From: Paragonimus westermani
Taxonomy: Eukaryota > Platyhelminthes > Trematoda > Plagiorchiida > Troglotrematidae
Assembly (NCBI GenBank): GCA_008508345.1
Contig: QNGE01003092.1
Coordinates: 1 to 64,000, forward strand
Length of the DNA: 64,000 nucleotides
Direction of reading: 5' to 3'
Both the position numbers and the translations under genes were made by a program. The notes beneath the pieces were generated by a model that saw only the letters and a list, made by a program, of their open reading frames with translations, did not search any database and was not told the DNA's origin. Positions 60,023-64,000 of this stretch are shown piece after piece; the stretch's first letter is position 1; each line of letters begins with the position of its first letter.

Positions 60023-60899
60023 GTACGAATTACCTGTTGTTCACTTGTGCAGCTAATCCACTCGCTGATTTTATTTTCACTACTTTGACTGATTGGTTTT
60101 CATTTCCTTCTTTAACTCACGAGTTCGAGCCAATCGGAATGCATCTCGTCCACTTAACCGTTGAATGTTTGGTTGTGAGATCAGAGACAACTTACTAGAT
60201 ACGAACACATACATCACACAAGAAACAATCATAATTGGTGCACATGCTCGATGATCGGGGCTGACTTCAACCAGACTGGTATAATCAACCACGAGACCAG
60301 ACTATTCCATTTCGGTCGAACTACGTCACAGACACCTAACCACTAGTCCTCCACACGCAAGTTGAGACTTTATTTGTCTCTGTGACTGACACCGCGTCAC
60401 TTTCGTCAACTTCTCATGTGGTCGATTTTCACCCTCATTTTACTTTTCATCACATTGGGTACATGTACAGGACGTCTGGCTGTAGTGCCCATGTTAGTTA
60501 AGTGTCGTCACCTTGTGCTCAAGAACATCGAAAGGTAACTAAGCTAACCCAGAATATGACCGGTGGCAAATCTGCTCAATCTCGCTGTCATTAGATGGTA
60601 CCTGTCATTTTTGTTAGTCGTCATTTCGGGTTGATCATTTCCGCGGGGACTGTTATGAGTTTTTGTGTGTGAGACTTTATTCACGAGCATGTTACACCTT
60701 CATCTCTTTCCCACACGCCTTATGTTAACTGTTTGTTATACTTGATTATCAGAGTAGAAAGAGGACATAGTTGCGGTATTTTTGTGATCGCAAAAGACAC
60801 TTGGCATGTGAAGTTATTTATTGCATGAAATCCCTTAGGGGTTATGTGATAACGTAGGGTGACGATTGCGTACACATATTTACATGGCTGACGTGTATC

Positions 60900-61319
60900 C
60901 ACGGTTGGCGGCATCCGATTCGGATTAGCCTGTCACAGTGACCGAAGCCAAAGGACGCCTGCGCTTAGCCATCACTGTAATTGGCTTGCGCTGCACCAAT
61001 TGCAGTTCCACCAACACACCACATATCCAGTGTAAACCCGAAGGAATAAGACTGGGAGGTGTGCCAGTGGGGCCTTTCTGTCCAGCCGGCGAATGCTGGT
61101 TAGCCAGTTGATTGGCTAATAAGGAAAGGAAACCCCTATCTCTCGGAAACTAATCAGAGAGAGGCTATAATGACGAGATCTAAACTAGGAAGAAAGATTT
61201 CTGGAGTGTAATACAAGAAGCGTTGCAGTATAGGAGTGCAGGTTAGTGCATGCCAGAGAAGATAAGGATGAAAAGCAAAGTTATCATTGGACTATGAAAA
61301 GCCAGGCAGATCATTCATC
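60900..61319 (-). repeat. 415-bp dispersed repeat (right arm)
   Basis: Mirror of 50147-50566. Confidence 0.8.
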
Positions 61320-61478
61320 ATACAATACACCGACAAAGCCGAAGAAAAGAATGGATAGAAGACCACAGATGCTCAAGTTTCTGAAAAGAAGAGCGGATTA
61401 ATTGCCAATGACCAGGATGTTGGCCGATGCAGTCATTAACAGAAGTAGAATGGATATACTGATATGACCTACCTGAGC

Positions 61479-61739
61479 CTAACGTACTCGCCGCCTCTTC
61501 GCTGACGGTGTACTATGAGTACGTTGGTGACCTACTAGCCCTAAACGGCCAGCGCATTTGCGGCCGCACACATCGCAACGCCATATAGCCACGTCACCGC
61601 GACCTATGGCACCAATGGTTCCCTTGCGTACCGCACGCTTCCGCTAGCGACCACGCAACAACTGCTCGTTGAACTTTCGGACTCCCGCCCGAACCGTATT
61701 CCTCCAGGCCGTCCGGTTCAACGCCAAATCTTCCAACAT
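61479..61739 (-). pseudogene. RTE-like LINE C-terminus with C2H2 finger (right arm)
   Basis: Mirror of 49727-49987. At least one base differs between the arms (around 49875). Confidence 0.6.
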
Positions 61740-61895
61740 CTAAAATCAATGTTACAACGTGAAAGACTTACCTGCACAACATCCCGGACACACACTGTGC
61801 AGCAGTACATTATCGTTGTTCCAATCGTCACTTCTAGTTCCTCGTTTTCTGCGGTTGCGACCTGCCCTTTAGTTCCCGAATGTGTGCACTGTACT

Positions 61896-62018
61896 ACTCA
61901 TTGGAGGAGCTGCGTGTTATACAACAGTACGTTAACATCTCGTTCACTCTAGTCAGTCAGAAACAGAGCATGCCAGTTACCTATATTATACAGACAACGA
62001 CAAACGGGTACCAGACAC
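61896..62018 (-). repeat. Penelope 3' repeat remnant (right arm)
   Basis: Mirror of 49448-49570, with the same degenerate hammerhead core. Confidence 0.6.
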
Positions 62019-64000
62019 TTCCACTCATTGACGCCACTGGACAGATTCACAAGTACAATACTGAACGGCATAGTACGATTGCTTGTGAAGTGTCATTTCG
62101 TTTTTGTGTATGATGGGCTGTTTTTAATGTGTTAATTAAAGGCCAGATCATTTGGCCGCATGTATATACGCTGATACGTAGATGTGTATACGCAGATTAC
62201 CAGCATTACCTATTGGTTCTTAATAATTACTCTTGGATTGGACTGGCTTACCTGTTTAGAATACGTGCTTCCCTATCTTCCGTTGTAACTGATTGTCTTT
62301 ATTTCTGTTCTGTTAGCATACTTCTTAAAATGCATACTACTCAGCAGTATTTCCCCATCGTATTACACGTTGGATAAAGCTCGTTGATCTTGTGTGATTA
62401 TATCTGTCTCTTATTCGCAAACCAGTTGAAAATGACCAGGATGGTATGTTATTAGATTACTTGAGAATTTCGTGTTGATAAGTCTGCGACGGAATATTTT
62501 CATAATAATTTCGTATACTGTCAACCCACTTGATTGATGTGCATTTTTTATACACGAATCTTCTCTGCTTCCCAGAAAACTGAAAGGCATAGGGGAAAAT
62601 TGAACACCTCGGATACCCCCGCGGCAGTGAACAAGGCGTCCTTTCTTCACCCATTATCAGTTGTTCTTCATTTGAACTACCCACCGTCAGATGAAGGTAT
62701 CGTTTAGCTTCCGCCTACTTTTACATTTGTTAGTAGTACGACGTTTCGACTTTGTCTAGTTTTTTTTAGGGCTCATCGATGCGTCCACAATTTTGAACAC
62801 GCTAAGTTAAACAATTTCAGATAAACGTTTTAAATTTCAATTTTTTCTAAGTTTCGAATAGAATTAACTGTTCCGAGTTCATTGGATTAGCATTTTTGAA
62901 ACCTCATTCTGTAACGATCGTGTTGTGCATCCTTACCCTGCATACGTGGGCTAGGTTTCTGTTTTCAGTCTCACCATGGCTACATATGGCTTAGACTGCC
63001 GTTTGTCCTGAAAGTAGTTCACAAAGTAATGAACTGTTGTGTGAACACAAATGCATAAAGAGAATATAATGTAAAAACGATGGAAATTCGTCAGCATAAA
63101 GCAAACGCCGTTTAAGCACTTGGTATCTTTCACCCATCTCTCGTATATCTATCTGTATCACTTTGCATACTTAAATTTGGCCCTCTTCTTAACTTGTAAC
63201 TCGGACATAGAAAAAATTAAGCGAATTGTCGGTCGCATACAGCTTAGTAACACAACAACAAGTTCACGCCAAGACGACTGACATAGTGGCTGGACATCTG
63301 AACTGCTGACTAGGTGATTAGGTACTTCTGATTCCCCAATAATCTGACGTCTACGTGGCCAGTCAACTTTATGTCGACGATATAGTCTGGGAACCTGTGG
63401 CAACTTTATAATTTTTCCACTCTCGTACTCTGTTTTCTGGAGTAGTACATATTTTCGATAAACCTGTTCAAACCAACTCCACCCTACTGCTTTGTACTGT
63501 TTAGTGCGTTCTCAACCCCCAAATGGCGTTCGACAGGGATGCTTAAGTTTAAAATGTGTATGCTGGATTAGTTTTGCTTTGTGGTTCGACAGTGTATCAC
63601 AGCCAGTAATGAATATGTCCTCCCCGTTTCTTGAAGTCCCATTGTTTCTTTTCAAGTTTCATTCTTTGTGTTCTTCTCTGTACATCTTTGTCTATTTATT
63701 ACTTTGATTCTTTATTGCCAATCCTAAATCGGCGCAGCGTGAGCCGTTGTACTTACGGGTGCGTCTCAAAGCTGATGATGAGTGGTTGTTCATCTGTTGC
63801 AAAAAATGTTTGTTGTCGACTTAATTCTGAGGAAGATATTACTAAAAGGTTTCTTTGAGTATATTTTGAAGCTTTCTCTTTCATTTCTCCAGTTTTTCCT
63901 GAACTCAGTTGTAGTTCGCGTCAACTGTTTGCCTTTCTAATGAACCACTAAAATGTCCTCGTCTTTCACATTACAGGTGATGAATCGTCACAAGCGAAGC
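62019..64000. other. No exon recognised in the rest of the right arm
   Basis: This should be THOC5 intron 9 or later. Apart from the short RT motif mirrored from 47905-47965, I see no conserved coding block. The partner of the exon at 44837-45167 would fall past the window end. Confidence 0.4.

Larger units (their letters stand above)
58134..64000. repeat. Right arm of the large inverted repeat
   Basis: Reverse complement of 47466-53666, continuing to the window end. It is joined without an N to the contig carrying THOC5 exons 1-8 and supplies exon 9 in the correct orientation, so this arm is the more credible native locus. Confidence 0.95.

Noticed and set aside
60053..60190. Possible THOC5 exon 10 after a GTGCAG acceptor
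   Set aside because: The phase does not match the exon 9 donor without introducing a stop, and the peptide is not clearly THOC5.
1..64000. CRISPR arrays, bacterial operons, prophage or defence systems
   Set aside because: No regularly spaced repeats and no prokaryotic gene organisation; introns and retroelements show eukaryotic DNA.

Overview
The window is repeat-dominated animal nuclear DNA, most consistent with a parasitic flatworm (tapeworm or fluke). The reasons are the element mix (Penelope-like, CR1-like and RTE-like LINEs, BEL/Pao and K02A2.6-like Ty3/Gypsy elements, each closest to flatworm families by my recollection) and one recognisable host gene whose 5' introns are only 35-57 bp before one of 4.6 kb. 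That intron pattern is common in flatworms. The species is inference. Two single Ns (13864, 53667) look like scaffold gaps or ambiguous bases.

Layout. 1-1204: a 405-bp inverted repeat around a 394-bp spacer, with the left arm reaching the window edge. 1.2-12 kb: mostly undefined DNA with scattered LINE 3' fragments, a decayed MULE/ZSWIM-like transposase (8930-9734, minus) and a dispersed retroposon-like family with a hairpin and an AAT/ATT tail. 12.4-15 kb and 28.1-30.0 kb: two heavily mutated CR1-like LINEs, plus strand. 15-28 kb and 30-33 kb: no recognisable genes. 33.1-33.8 kb: a BEL/Pao gag fragment. 34.3-36.6 kb: a Penelope-like element with an intact RT + GIY-YIG ORF, flanked by inverted repeats, with a hammerhead ribozyme motif in its 3' repeat. 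37.76-40.60 kb: a compact Ty3/Gypsy element with 391-bp LTRs and one open frame that joins gag-protease directly to the integrase C-terminus, without RT or RNase H. 42.5-44.0 kb: a decayed RTE-like RT.

44.8-64 kb: the host locus. I recognise THOC5 (THO/TREX mRNA-export subunit). Nine coding exons run on the plus strand (54213-55258, then 59868-60022). The ninth exon lies in the right arm of a very large inverted repeat (47466-53666 versus 58134-64000). The left arm holds a second, minus-strand copy of the ninth exon, and a further downstream THOC5 exon lies at 44837-45167 on the minus strand. The homology stops exactly at the N at 53667. The simplest reading is that the left contig is the other haplotype of the same locus scaffolded backwards. 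A real inverted duplication is the alternative. Inside the arms are RTE-like endonuclease and C-terminal fragments, Penelope 3' remnants and a 415-bp dispersed repeat.

The mobile elements do not form a joint system. They are independent insertions of different age, the youngest being the Penelope-like and Gypsy copies.
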